NCBI GenBank assembly: GCA_963715565.1
Contig: OY970256.1
Location: 744,001 to 808,000 of the forward strand
Direction: 5' to 3'
Length of the DNA: 64,000 nucleotides
Origin: JACVRN01 sp963715565
GTDB taxonomy: Bacteria; Acidobacteriota; Blastocatellia; Pyrinomonadales; Pyrinomonadaceae
The number at the start of each line of letters is the position of its first letter. The first letter of the stretch is position 1. The notes beneath the pieces are model-generated. The model was not told where the DNA came from. It did not search any database and saw only the letters and a list, made by a program, of their open reading frames with translations. A program made the translations under genes and the position numbers. Of this stretch, positions 44,220-52,494 are shown piece by piece.

Positions 44220-45116
44220 ATGAGCGCAAATAAATTTATCTCTTCCCTGCTGGTTCTATTTTTGATTACAGGTTTATCGGTCTTGCCCGCACGCGCAGAC
44301 AAACTTTCAAACGCGCCTCCGCAAACAAATCGCGGCATTGAAAACGCTGCGGCACTGGCCGCCTTCAATCAATCACTCGCAGCCCTGAAAAGCGGTCGTC
44401 GCAAAGAGAGCGTGCGTCTTGTTCAATACGGCGATTCGCACACGGCAGCAGACCTCATGACAGGCACAATCAGAAAAAGCTTTCAGCGTGATTTTCAAAA
44501 CACGGTGGCGAACAAAACACCCGGCGTCATCTTTGATGTCTTCGGCATCAACGGCGCACGCGCCGTCAAGCTCACAAGCTGGAGCGACCGCATCTTCGCC
44601 GCGAACTTTGCGCGCCGCCAGCCGGACCTCATCATTCTGGCTTACGGCACAAACGAAGTGACGGACGGAAACTGGAGCATCGAATCTTATCAACGAATGT
44701 TTGCGAGCATCCTCAGGCGGCTGCGCCGACTTGCGCCCAACGCTTCTTTGCTCGTCATCGCACCGCCCGATAGAGCACAGCGCGTCCGAGGCCGTTGGCA
44801 ATCGGTCGGCCAGATGCCGCAGCTTATAGAAGCTCAACGACGAGCGGCTTATGAAGCGGGCGCGGCGTTCTGGAGCGCCTACGGTGCGATGGGCGGCGCG
44901 GGCTCTATGAACCGCTGGGTCGAGCAGGGACTCGGACAGGCGGACCACGTGCACCTGACCGCCGCAGGTTACGCTCGACTGGGCGAAATGTTTTACAGAG
45001 ATTTCGCTGAAGCTCACGCCGCGCACCTCTCCAAACCTCTTCCCAAACAAACCGGCCTGCTGTCGGAGCTGTTTGAATTGACAGATGCTCCGAAGCCCCT
45101 GAAAGGGGCGGTATAA
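44220..45116 (+). CDS. Exported SGNH/GDSL-type hydrolase
   Basis: A 298-residue secreted protein with an N-terminal signal (SLLVLFLITGLSVLPARA). The SGNH blocks are GDSH with nucleophile Ser73 in VQYGDSHTAAD, AYGTNE for the oxyanion Asn, and the catalytic pair D242/H245 in QADHVHLTAAGY. It resembles bacterial envelope acetylesterases/peptidoglycan or polysaccharide deacetylases. The last residues (PKPLKGAV) are encoded by a palindromic repeat that overlaps the gene end. Confidence 0.88.
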   Translation: MSANKFISSLLVLFLITGLSVLPARADKLSNAPPQTNRGIENAAALAAFNQSLAALKSGRRKESVRLVQYGDSHTAADLMTGTIRKSFQRDFQNTVANKTPGVIFDVFGINGARAVKLTSWSDRIFAANFARRQPDLIILAYGTNEVTDGNWSIESYQRMFASILRRLRRLAPNASLLVIAPPDRAQRVRGRWQSVGQMPQLIEAQRRAAYEAGAAFWSAYGAMGGAGSMNRWVEQGLGQADHVHLTAAGYARLGEMFYRDFAEAHAAHLSKPLPKQTGLLSELFELTDAPKPLKGAV

Positions 45117-45287
45117 CAGTAGCCCACGGCGTGAGCCGTGGGAACATGCGTTAAATAAATGATTAGAGCCCCGTTAGGGGCGACATCACATTATGTCGCC
45201 CCTAACGGGGCTTCATAAAAATTCGGGCCTCGGTAATCCCAGCACTGACGTGCTGGGCTACTGATATCTAGCCCCTTACAGGGGCTT
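45092..45287. repeat. Three-layer nested hairpin repeat (GCCCC words), overlapping a gene end
   Basis: The outer pair is AGCCCCTGAAAGGGGC against GCCCCTTACAGGGGCT. The middle pair is CAGTAGCCCA/TGGGCTACTG. The inner perfect 20-base pair is at 45167-45186 and 45193-45212 (AGCCCCGTTAGGGGCGACAT). It begins inside the final codons of the SGNH hydrolase gene and fills most of the 310-base gap before the next gene, where nothing else is seen. Confidence 0.85.
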
Positions 45288-45426
45288 GCAGGAAATAGTC
45301 CCTTACGTCGTACTCAAGTTGTGTAAGCGTGATGCCCGTCGAGTCATCTTCTCGCGCATCACGAGTCAGGGTTATACTCGTGTGAGTCTTTGGGTCAAAA
45401 CTTGAGATGGTCGAGGTCATGAAGCT

Positions 45427-46566
45427 ATGACGGGTCCGGCATATCCGGCGGCACGTGTGGTCGCCGCCACGGTCGAGGAACACTTCGCGCGCCATCTTGC
45501 TGCGGTGCGTCATGACGTGCGGCAGGAATTAGCGCCGCTACCCGACGCCGAGGCGATTGAAACCATCATAGATGCGGCGTTCTGGGCAAGCCTCAGGCGC
45601 GAAGAAGGCTACTCGCCGAAGATTTCACTGGCCTTCCTTCCGCCGGAGCAGGCCGCTCATCCGCTCAAATTCGAGCAGCTTCTTCCGCTCACGCCCGCAG
45701 CCCTCTCGCATCTAGCGCCTGCCGTCGAGCGACCCGGTATTCATCTTGGCGTCTGGCGCACGGGCGAGCAGCTATTCGTGTGGGGAACCACGCGCACCAT
45801 TCCCAAACTCTGCTTTGTGCTGGAAGTGATTGAGCCCGGCCTGCTGGTCGTCAAGTACAGGCGCGGGCAGGAGCCGAGCAAGTTCGTCAACGTCATGGTC
45901 CTCAAGGGCGATCAGATCAAGGAGGTGGACGAAGAGGGCACGAGCTTGCCGGATTGCCCTGCGCTGCTCGACGAGCTTCTGGATTTCGGAGCGCCGGCTT
46001 TGCGTGACGATTCCATCAACGTGCTCGTGCAACTGGCCGCTTCGATGCGCGCACACGGTCGCGGCGGCTCGCTTCTGGTTGTCACGCACGGCACGGAGTC
46101 ATGGCGCGAATCAATTGTCTGGCCCGTCACCTACTCGGTTGCTCCTCCCTTTTCCGAGCTGGCCGACCTCGTACGCGAAGGCGAAGATGCGCGAGGCAAG
46201 CGCCTGTGGCAGGAAGCGTTTCAGGATGCAGTCGAAGCTGTCGCGGGCCTGACGGCGGTAGACGGCGCGACCGTCATTACCAATCAGTATGAGCTGCTCG
46301 CCTTCGGCGCGAAGATTGCGCGCCGTAAGGGCAGCACACAGGTCGAACAGGTAGTTGTGACGGAACCCACTGTCGGAGACCACGCATTGGTCGTCCCTCC
46401 TGTGCAACTGGGCGGAACGCGGCATCTGTCTGCGACGCAATTTGTTCACGACCAGCGCGACGCCGTCGCACTGGTAGCATCACAGGACGGACGCTTCACT
46501 GTCTTCGCCTGGTCGCCATGTGAAGAGATGGTTCACGCGCATCGCGTCGAAACGCTGCTGCTCTGA
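45427..46566 (+). CDS. Diadenylate-cyclase-like protein with N-terminal sensor-type domain
   Basis: A 379-residue cytoplasmic protein. The C-terminal ~120 residues have the layout of a DAC (DisA_N) domain: VDGATVITNQYELLAFGAKI with D279-G280-A281, then GGTRHLSATQFVHDQRDAVA (residues 329 on), and VALVASQDGRFTVFAW. In active cyclases the second motif is RHR; here it is R332-H333-L334. The N-terminal ~250 residues look like the sensor domain that Pfam, as I recall, calls DACNV. It could make c-di-AMP, or be an inactive sensor. ATG start, with weak GAGG upstream. Family call moderate to good. Confidence 0.7.
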   Translation: MTGPAYPAARVVAATVEEHFARHLAAVRHDVRQELAPLPDAEAIETIIDAAFWASLRREEGYSPKISLAFLPPEQAAHPLKFEQLLPLTPAALSHLAPAVERPGIHLGVWRTGEQLFVWGTTRTIPKLCFVLEVIEPGLLVVKYRRGQEPSKFVNVMVLKGDQIKEVDEEGTSLPDCPALLDELLDFGAPALRDDSINVLVQLAASMRAHGRGGSLLVVTHGTESWRESIVWPVTYSVAPPFSELADLVREGEDARGKRLWQEAFQDAVEAVAGLTAVDGATVITNQYELLAFGAKIARRKGSTQVEQVVVTEPTVGDHALVVPPVQLGGTRHLSATQFVHDQRDAVALVASQDGRFTVFAWSPCEEMVHAHRVETLLL

Positions 46567-46607
46567 AGAAGGGATGAGGGCGGAGGGATGAGGGATGAAC
46601 TAAATCA

Positions 46608-46650
46608 CTCTGCACTGAAAGTGCAGAGATTTGACCAGGACTGAAAGTCC
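46608..46650. repeat. Right-end hairpins of the IS200-like element
   Basis: Two stem-loops with GAA loops (9-base and 5-base stems) sit just past the transposase stop. They share the ACTGAAAGT core with the other end at 47128-47151. Confidence 0.7.
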
Positions 46651-46653
46651 ATC

Positions 46654-47088
46654 TCATTCGAGGATGAATGTTTCAGTCTCTGTGTTGGATGCTTCTCGAT
46701 GGTGCTCAAGATATTCTTGCACCATCTCTTCTGTAATGTTGCCCGTGCTCCATGCACCGTACCCGATGGCCCAGAAGTGTCTGCCCCAATATCTTTTGCG
46801 CAACTCCGGGTATTCTTGTTGCAGCATCCGAGAGGTGCGCCCTTTCATCCGTTTGACTAAATCACTCAGTGATTTAGACGGCGGATACTCGATGTGCATG
46901 TGGACGTGGTCTTTGCTCACCACTCCTTTGAGTATTCGGACATCTTCGGCGTCGCAGATTTGAATGAGCAGGTCTCGACACCGAACCTTGATGTCACCCG
47001 TGAGCACATGATAGCGGTACTTAGTTGCCCATATCAGGTGCGCGGTCAATCTGCTGACAGTATGGCTGCCGTATCTGTTCTCTTTCAT
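46654..47088 (-). CDS. tnpA: IS200/IS605-family Y1 transposase
   Basis: A 144-residue single-domain HUH transposase of full family length. It has RLTAHLIWATKYRYHVLTGD at the start, the metal-binding HUH motif as HMH in KDHVHMHIEYPP, PSKSLSDLVKRMKGRTSRML, WGRHFWAIGYGAWSTGN, and the catalytic Tyr in EEMVQEYLEHH. It cuts and joins single-stranded DNA at hairpin ends. No TnpB gene is seen beside it. The frame is intact, so the element may be active. Confidence 0.93.
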   Translation of the reverse strand: MKENRYGSHTVSRLTAHLIWATKYRYHVLTGDIKVRCRDLLIQICDAEDVRILKGVVSKDHVHMHIEYPPSKSLSDLVKRMKGRTSRMLQQEYPELRKRYWGRHFWAIGYGAWSTGNITEEMVQEYLEHHREASNTETETFILE

Positions 47089-47136
47089 TCACTCGCACTT
47101 CTAGCATTTCCAGAAGTGTGTCGCAACTGAAAGTCT

Positions 47137-47151
47137 TGCACTGAAAGTGCA
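47137..47151. repeat. Left-end hairpin of the IS200-like element
   Basis: TGCACT-GAA-AGTGCA forms a 6-base stem upstream of the transposase start. A partial copy, CTGAAAGTC, lies at 47128-47136. Confidence 0.65.
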
Positions 47152-47240
47152 TAGCTTTGCACTAGCGGCTTGGGACAGTAAAGAAAGAGCGTTCTTGCTT
47201 TTACCTCATCCCTCATCCCTCCGCCCTCATCCCTTCTTTT

Positions 47241-48071
47241 CTAGACCATCACGGCTCGTGTGTTGAGAAAGGTCGAACACAGCTCTTGATTACCCACTGC
47301 TTCAATTCTCTTTTCCGCTTCTTCTCTTTTGAGCGCGTTGAAGAATAGTCGCCAGGCGGTGTCCGTATCCATGCGGACCTGAGCTTGTGCGTTGCGCGTC
47401 TCTCCGGTCTCAAGTCTCCATCCGGCATCTTCGCGTATGAGAATCCATTTCCCGCCAGCTTCGCCGTCAATCGTGACGTTGAGGGTGCTACCGGAGGGAG
47501 CGACGCTCTGACGAAAAGCGTGCGGGAGAGCAAGCATGGAAATGGCGAGGACAGGCCCGAGCCATTTTTGACCGAGCAGTAGCGGTGCTGCGACCGCATC
47601 GCGTATCTGTGCCTGATGATGCCATTTCTCCGTGTACTCGCGGCCAATGTCCATCCAGTTGCGAGAGCGTGTTTCGCCCGCCCACGCCACGCCGATCGCA
47701 GCCTCGCCCTCGGGCTCCAGAGAAGCAAAGAAGGCGGCCACCTGCGGCCCTGTCCATTCCAGCAGGTCGGTCATCACTCGCGGGCTCAAACGTCTTGCCG
47801 TATCAACCCACGTCGCGTTGAGATTATTTATGAGCTTGAGGATGTCGTCATAGTCTCGCGGCGGAGAGCCTGTGGACGCAGGGCGATAACCGTCGCGATG
47901 AGCCGAAAGCCTTCGGAGGTCCGTATCAAGCAGGTGCGCGGCGATGTCCTTGACGGTCCAGTCTCCCGCCACAGTAGGCTTTGACCAATCCTGCGGCGCA
48001 AGATTACGCAGGAGCGCGACCAGCTCCGTTTGCAGCGGTAAAAAAAGATGCGATGTCAGGATAGGTTGCAT
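47241..48071 (-). CDS. Maleylpyruvate-isomerase/DinB-like (MDMPI N-terminal) family protein
   Basis: A 276-residue protein. Residues 1-150 form the DinB-like four-helix bundle of the MDMPI_N family (LPLQTELVALLRNLAPQDWS, DWTVKDIAAHLLDTDLRRLS, with candidate metal histidines His46 and His156-157). The C-terminal domain contains LNVTIDGEAGGKWILIREDA and may be an SCP2-like lipid/thiol-binding domain. Relatives include mycothiol-dependent isomerases; in non-actinobacteria another thiol may be used. ATG start. Confidence 0.8.
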   Translation of the reverse strand: MQPILTSHLFLPLQTELVALLRNLAPQDWSKPTVAGDWTVKDIAAHLLDTDLRRLSAHRDGYRPASTGSPPRDYDDILKLINNLNATWVDTARRLSPRVMTDLLEWTGPQVAAFFASLEPEGEAAIGVAWAGETRSRNWMDIGREYTEKWHHQAQIRDAVAAPLLLGQKWLGPVLAISMLALPHAFRQSVAPSGSTLNVTIDGEAGGKWILIREDAGWRLETGETRNAQAQVRMDTDTAWRLFFNALKREEAEKRIEAVGNQELCSTFLNTRAVMV

Positions 48072-48113
48072 GACGTTGATTGTAGGTTTAGAGCAGTTCG
48101 GTGGGAAACAATA

Positions 48114-48211
48114 ATTTCACCGCAGAGGCGCAGAGAGCGCAGAGACGACGCAGAGAATGTGATTCAACTCTCTGCGTTTCCTCTGCGTTCTCTGCGCCTG
48201 CGGCGGTGAAT
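48114..48211. repeat. Hairpin repeat, type CACCGCAGAG, copy C
   Basis: AATTTCACCGCAGAGGCGCA (left) pairs with TGCGCCTGCGGCGGTGAATT (right) with a few mismatches. The interior has CGCAGAG and CTCTGCG words. It lies between the start of the MDMPI-like gene and the end of the TonB-receptor gene. Related copies are at 34441 and 42571. Confidence 0.8.
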
Positions 48212-48226
48212 TAATCTCTGCCCCGA

Positions 48227-51200
48227 TCAGAACAGGAACTTCACGGCCAACTGCAATTGACGCGGGTCGCCGACGCCCTGACGCAGAAATCCGTCGAAGT
48301 TAAACAGGGGCGGGGTCGTCAGCGGGTTGATGTTGTTCGCGTTGTTGAAGGTATTAAACATCTCAAGGATCGGTATAATCGAGTAGCGCTCGCCGAACCT
48401 GAAGGGGCGCTGCAAGCGCCAGTCAAAGGAGAAGAACTTGTTGTCTTTGCGCAGGTGATTACGTCCACAGTCTACGCCGTTGACGACGCGCGTGCGGGAA
48501 TTCGTGGGGCTGCACGGCGCGCCGGAGCCGTCGCCCAGAATGTTAACTGTGATGGGTTGCGCGCTGCGAGCCTGAACGCGCGGCGTGAATTCCAGATCCC
48601 AGGGCAAGGTAAAGTAGGCGAAGAAATTAAATTTGTGTCGGATGTCGCGGTCCGAGAGAGCGTAATCCAGCGAGAGGTTGTAGACGTTGAAGGAACGATC
48701 CGTGAACGGGTCGCGCTCGTTGGAATCGTCGTCCAAATCTTTCGAGAAGACGTAGTTCCATTCCAATTGATACCCGCGCGTGAAACGCTTACGCATCCCG
48801 ACGGTGAAGCCGCGATAAAGCGACTTGCCCTGCGAGCCGATAAGAAACACATCGCCCAGCTCAATATTGAAAGGTCCGGGGAAAGCGTATGAGACGGTAT
48901 CCTGATTCGCGTTCGGAGGCAGGAAGGGCGCTCCGCGATTGATGTTGAGAAAGCGCGTCAGATGCACGCCCTTCGACCACGTGAAGTCGAAATAGATGGC
49001 CCAGTCCGTGAACAGCTCCTGTTCATAGGCGACGTTGGTGGTGTAGATGCGCGGGTTGGCGTAAGCAATGCTAAAGAAACGCACGCCTGAAAAGCACGGG
49101 AACGGATTAGCGCCGCACGTCGAAGCGGTGGGCGTGACGAGTCCCGGATACGTCGGGCGAATGCCCGGATTCGCAACCAATCCTCCGGCGATAGTTTGTT
49201 GCTGCACGCCGTTGGTGGTGATTGCGCCGACCTGCGTCAGCATGTTCTGCCGCGCGTTGTAAATGCCCCAGCTTCCGCGCAACACCGATTTGCCTTTGCC
49301 CGTGATGTCCCACGCGAAACCGAGTCGCGGCTGGAACATCTTGGTCTGATTGGGAATCGTTCCGTTCGTGTTCAGAAGCGGGTTGCTGAGAAATATTCCA
49401 TAGGCCGTTTGCTCTGGCGGCACGACCACGTCCGGAAATATTTGCGCTTCCCACCTGAGGCCGTAGCTCAAAGTAAAGTTTGAGCGTATCTGCCACTTGT
49501 CCTGCGCGAACAAAGCGAAGTCTTCATTCTTAATCTCGGACGCTCCGGCGGCGTCCGTGGCCGGGCCGTCGCGGTTAGCGCCCTGTAAGAAAAGCAACAA
49601 AGGAGTCGTCGGCGCGCCTCCGGCAGGACAAACGCCCGTTACTATGTCTACAAACACGCCGTTCGGACAACGGCCCGCGTTTGGCCCGAACCCTGCGCCG
49701 AGCGCAGCGGGCGAAGCGTAGCGCAGGAAACCCGTGACGCTGTCGAAAATATAACGTCCCGTGAAGAACCCGCGAAAGATTTGCGAGTTGAGCGTATGCA
49801 GCCACTCGCCGCCGAATTTGAAGGTGTGGCCGCCACGGACGATTGAGACGTTGTCTTTGATCTGTGTGCGCCAGATTAGCTCGTCAACTTTTGGTTGCAG
49901 AAAGAAAGGGTTGCCGAATCTGAAGCTGGGGGAAAAGCCTATGCCCGTATCGGGGGGCACGTTTGAGGGAATCGCGAGGCGCGGGCGCAATTCCCGCCCG
50001 TAGGTGAAATGCGCTTCGTTGATGACTGTGGGCGAAAGCGAGCTGTAAAGATTAAAGTTGACGACGTTAATCTTTGACGGGCCTTCGATGCCGTTGGCCG
50101 AATTGCCGTAAGTCGCCACGTCAAAGGTCTGGTTCTCGTTCCGCGAATGATCGAAGTTGTAGGAAAGCGCGAGCTTATTCGAGGGCGAGATGTTCCAATC
50201 GTACTTGCCTAGAAAAGCGCTGTTGTTGACAGTACGCTTGATGGGCAAGCCTTCTTCCTGTTGCAGGCTCGTGCGGTAGAAATTCAGCAGTGCGAGTCGC
50301 TGACAATCCTGGTTGCTGTTTATCAGAGCTTCGTTTGCCAGAATGGTCGGAGCGGCAATGGGACATGGCACTGCGCCTAGCTGCTCGCTCAAGTTAGGGC
50401 GCGTCAAATCTTCAAATATCTGCTCAAAGGCGAAGAAGAAAAAATGCTTGTCGCGTTTGATGGGGCCGCCGATGGTTCCGCCAAACTGCTTGCGGTTGAA
50501 ATCCGTCAGCGGCTTGCCGTCGGACGTGTTTGAGGTCAAGCCTTCCAGTCGTTGAAAGTAGAAGAGGCTGCCGTTTAAATTATTAGTGCCCGATTTGGTG
50601 ATGACGTTGATGATGCCACCCGCGCTGCGACCGAACTCGGCGCTTGCGCCCGTCGCCACCACCTGAAATTCCTGCACGGCTTCGAGCGTGATGTCTATGG
50701 CGGCGCGCTGGCCTCCGACCTGCTCGCCGAAGAAGCCGTTGTTGTAGTCGCCTCCATCCAGGCTCACGTTGTTGTATGTGCCGCGCTGCCCGCTAAAGGT
50801 GATCTCGTCTCCATCCGGTCCCTGAACAACGCTTACTCCGGGCGTCATCGTCAGCAGGTCTTCAAACTTTCTCCCGAGGATAGGAGTATTGTTGACGGTC
50901 TTTTCGTTAAGCGTCGTGCTGGCTTCGGTCTTCAGCGTATCGACGGTCGGGATGGCCGCGACCACGACGCGCGCCTCGACCTGCGAAACCTTCATCTCCA
51001 AATTGAGCGAGAGCGCCTGACCGACGGTCAAGGGGAAGCTCTCTACAACAAGCGTGGCAAAGCCTTCTTTGGTGACGGTCAGGGTGTAGCGTCCCGGCGG
51101 TAGTTGCAGAAAGACGAAGCGCCCTTCGGTGTCCGTCTTTTGATTGCGCGTCAGGTTGGTTTCCTGATTTTTCACCTCGACGAGCGCATCGGGCACGAGA

Positions 51201-51352
51201 CCGCCTTTCTCGTCCGCGACGATGCCCTGAATCGTGCCGGTCGTGCTCTGTGTTTGAGCCCACGCCGCAGGCGAGATGACGAAGAGAAGAGAGAGACAAA
51301 GTACGCCCCTTTTAATCCACGCCCCGATGGTCTGAAGATTTCTCGTGCGCAT
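48227..51352 (-). CDS. TonB-dependent receptor, Oar-type with carboxypeptidase-regulatory-like domain
   Basis: A 1041-residue outer-membrane protein. The signal peptide ends near SPAAWAQ. A regulatory-like beta-sandwich domain follows (TGTIQGIVADEKGGLVPDAL to PGRYTLTVTKEGFATL, about residues 35-115). Then comes the plug (LGRKFEDLLTMTPGVSVV, SAEFGRSAGGIINVITKSGT) and a large beta barrel ending in QLAVKFLF with the terminal Phe used for outer-membrane assembly. The start is the ATG at 51352 with AGGAG upstream. Such receptors take up large substrates such as glycans or siderophores; no SusD partner is seen. Standing alone, the substrate is unknown. Confidence 0.93.
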   Translation of the reverse strand: MRTRNLQTIGAWIKRGVLCLSLLFVISPAAWAQTQSTTGTIQGIVADEKGGLVPDALVEVKNQETNLTRNQKTDTEGRFVFLQLPPGRYTLTVTKEGFATLVVESFPLTVGQALSLNLEMKVSQVEARVVVAAIPTVDTLKTEASTTLNEKTVNNTPILGRKFEDLLTMTPGVSVVQGPDGDEITFSGQRGTYNNVSLDGGDYNNGFFGEQVGGQRAAIDITLEAVQEFQVVATGASAEFGRSAGGIINVITKSGTNNLNGSLFYFQRLEGLTSNTSDGKPLTDFNRKQFGGTIGGPIKRDKHFFFFAFEQIFEDLTRPNLSEQLGAVPCPIAAPTILANEALINSNQDCQRLALLNFYRTSLQQEEGLPIKRTVNNSAFLGKYDWNISPSNKLALSYNFDHSRNENQTFDVATYGNSANGIEGPSKINVVNFNLYSSLSPTVINEAHFTYGRELRPRLAIPSNVPPDTGIGFSPSFRFGNPFFLQPKVDELIWRTQIKDNVSIVRGGHTFKFGGEWLHTLNSQIFRGFFTGRYIFDSVTGFLRYASPAALGAGFGPNAGRCPNGVFVDIVTGVCPAGGAPTTPLLLFLQGANRDGPATDAAGASEIKNEDFALFAQDKWQIRSNFTLSYGLRWEAQIFPDVVVPPEQTAYGIFLSNPLLNTNGTIPNQTKMFQPRLGFAWDITGKGKSVLRGSWGIYNARQNMLTQVGAITTNGVQQQTIAGGLVANPGIRPTYPGLVTPTASTCGANPFPCFSGVRFFSIAYANPRIYTTNVAYEQELFTDWAIYFDFTWSKGVHLTRFLNINRGAPFLPPNANQDTVSYAFPGPFNIELGDVFLIGSQGKSLYRGFTVGMRKRFTRGYQLEWNYVFSKDLDDDSNERDPFTDRSFNVYNLSLDYALSDRDIRHKFNFFAYFTLPWDLEFTPRVQARSAQPITVNILGDGSGAPCSPTNSRTRVVNGVDCGRNHLRKDNKFFSFDWRLQRPFRFGERYSIIPILEMFNTFNNANNINPLTTPPLFNFDGFLRQGVGDPRQLQLAVKFLF

Positions 51353-51599
51353 TGTTCGCTCCTGTTTTGTATGAAAGGTTCTCGAACTGCGGCCTTTTTG
51401 GTCTCTCACGCTTCGTGCCGGTTGCCGTCAAAGCAGACTTTCAGGAATTGCTGGCTGCTGAAAAGAGCAACAGGAAAGCAAAAAGGTCTGGTCCAGCGAG
51501 GCTAATATCACGCTGCCCCTGATATGTTTTGGAAAAGACGGAACGCGAGGTGGCACAACTTATAATAGACCCGCGCGCGACTGTCAACGATTTTAATTC

Positions 51600-52334
51600 T
51601 TATTTTCGCCGCGAAGATGCGAGGGCCAGCTCGTCCAGTAAAGCGGGCAGCAGGCTGATGTGTTCGAGCCGTATGAATTCGGCCTGAAGTAAGTCGCCGT
51701 CTTCCACTCTTTCGTGAATCCAGGTGGTTTGATACGGGATATAAACAGCGCGCCCGCCCATCTGAACGACAGGCAGGATGTCGGACTTTAAGGAATTGCC
51801 GACCATCAGAAAGCGCTCGGGCGCTATGTTGTAGCGGTGCGCGATTGCCTCGTAGACGCTTTTGTCCTTCTCGCGCACAATCTCTATGCGTGAGAAATAA
51901 TCGCCAAGGCCCGAGCGCGCAATTTTTCCTTCCTGGTCAAACAAATCGCCCTTGGTAATCATCATCAGCTCGTAATTTGACGCGACGAGCGGGATGGTTT
52001 CCAGAACGCCGTCGAGAAGCTCAACGGGCGCGCTCAACATTTCCCTGGCAAAGCCTATGATTTTCTCAATCTCCTTGCCCGTGATGCGTCCTTCCGTCAG
52101 CTCGATGGCGGTCTCAATCATCGAAAGCGTAAAGCCCTTGATGCCGTAGCCGAAGTGGGCCAGATTGCGTGCCTCCGTCTCGTAGAGCTTGCGCTCAATC
52201 CATTCCGCGCTGTGATAATTCGTCAGAAGCTGTTTGAACTTACCCTGACTCGCCACAAACAGCCCCTCGTTGTGCCACAACGTATCGTCGGCATCAAAGG
52301 CAATCACGTCAATCGCTTTATGCGGATTAGGCAT
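51600..52334 (-). CDS. HAD-superfamily hydrolase
   Basis: A 244-residue phosphatase-type protein. Motif I is FDADDTLW with catalytic Asp14 and Asp16, motif II is MMITKGD, and motif III/IV is RFLMVGNSLKSDILPVVQMG. A helical cap separates motifs I and II. It is probably a small-molecule phosphatase. The reading frame extends 17 codons further upstream, but that part lies towards a hairpin repeat, so the ATG at 52334 (MPNPHKAIDV) is chosen. Confidence 0.87.
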   Translation of the reverse strand: MPNPHKAIDVIAFDADDTLWHNEGLFVASQGKFKQLLTNYHSAEWIERKLYETEARNLAHFGYGIKGFTLSMIETAIELTEGRITGKEIEKIIGFAREMLSAPVELLDGVLETIPLVASNYELMMITKGDLFDQEGKIARSGLGDYFSRIEIVREKDKSVYEAIAHRYNIAPERFLMVGNSLKSDILPVVQMGGRAVYIPYQTTWIHERVEDGDLLQAEFIRLEHISLLPALLDELALASSRRK

Positions 52335-52347
52335 GATAGAAAATTCA

Positions 52348-52483
52348 AACAGGGATGGACAGGATAAAAGCAGTGCAAAAGTCAAAATGCAAAATGATGA
52401 ATGAAAAGCTATTCTTTAATTCTGCACTTTGCACTTTGCATTTATCATTTATTTTTATCCTGTTCATCCTGTCCATCCCTGTT
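52348..52483. repeat. Long hairpin repeat, type AACAGGGATGGACAGGAT, copy B (inverted)
   Basis: AACAGGGATGGACAGGATAA starts the left arm at 52348, and the complementary right arm ends at 52483. The interior is nearly the exact reverse complement of the interior of copy A at 36249-36393. It lies between the HAD gene and the methyltransferase gene. Confidence 0.9.
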
Positions 52484-52494
52484 AATTTCTTTAG

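Larger units (their letters stand above)
46566..47238. mobile_element. IS200/IS605-type element inserted in a 33-base inverted repeat
   Basis: A transposase gene is bracketed by small hairpins: CTCTGCACT-GAA-AGTGCAGAG (46608-46628), GGACT-GAA-AGTCC (46638-46650) and TGCACT-GAA-AGTGCA (47137-47151), the kind of subterminal structure recognised by Y1 transposases. Outside these, perfect 33-base inverted repeats (46566-46598 and 47206-47238, built of GGGATGAGGG words) flank the whole. IS200-type elements lack terminal inverted repeats, so the outer arms are probably an older hairpin repeat into which the element jumped. Exact element ends are not certain. Confidence 0.75.

Noticed and set aside
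46566..47238. Outer 33-base arms as true ends of a classical DDE-type insertion sequence
   Set aside because: The transposase is a Y1 HUH enzyme, whose elements lack terminal inverted repeats, and no flanking target duplication was seen.
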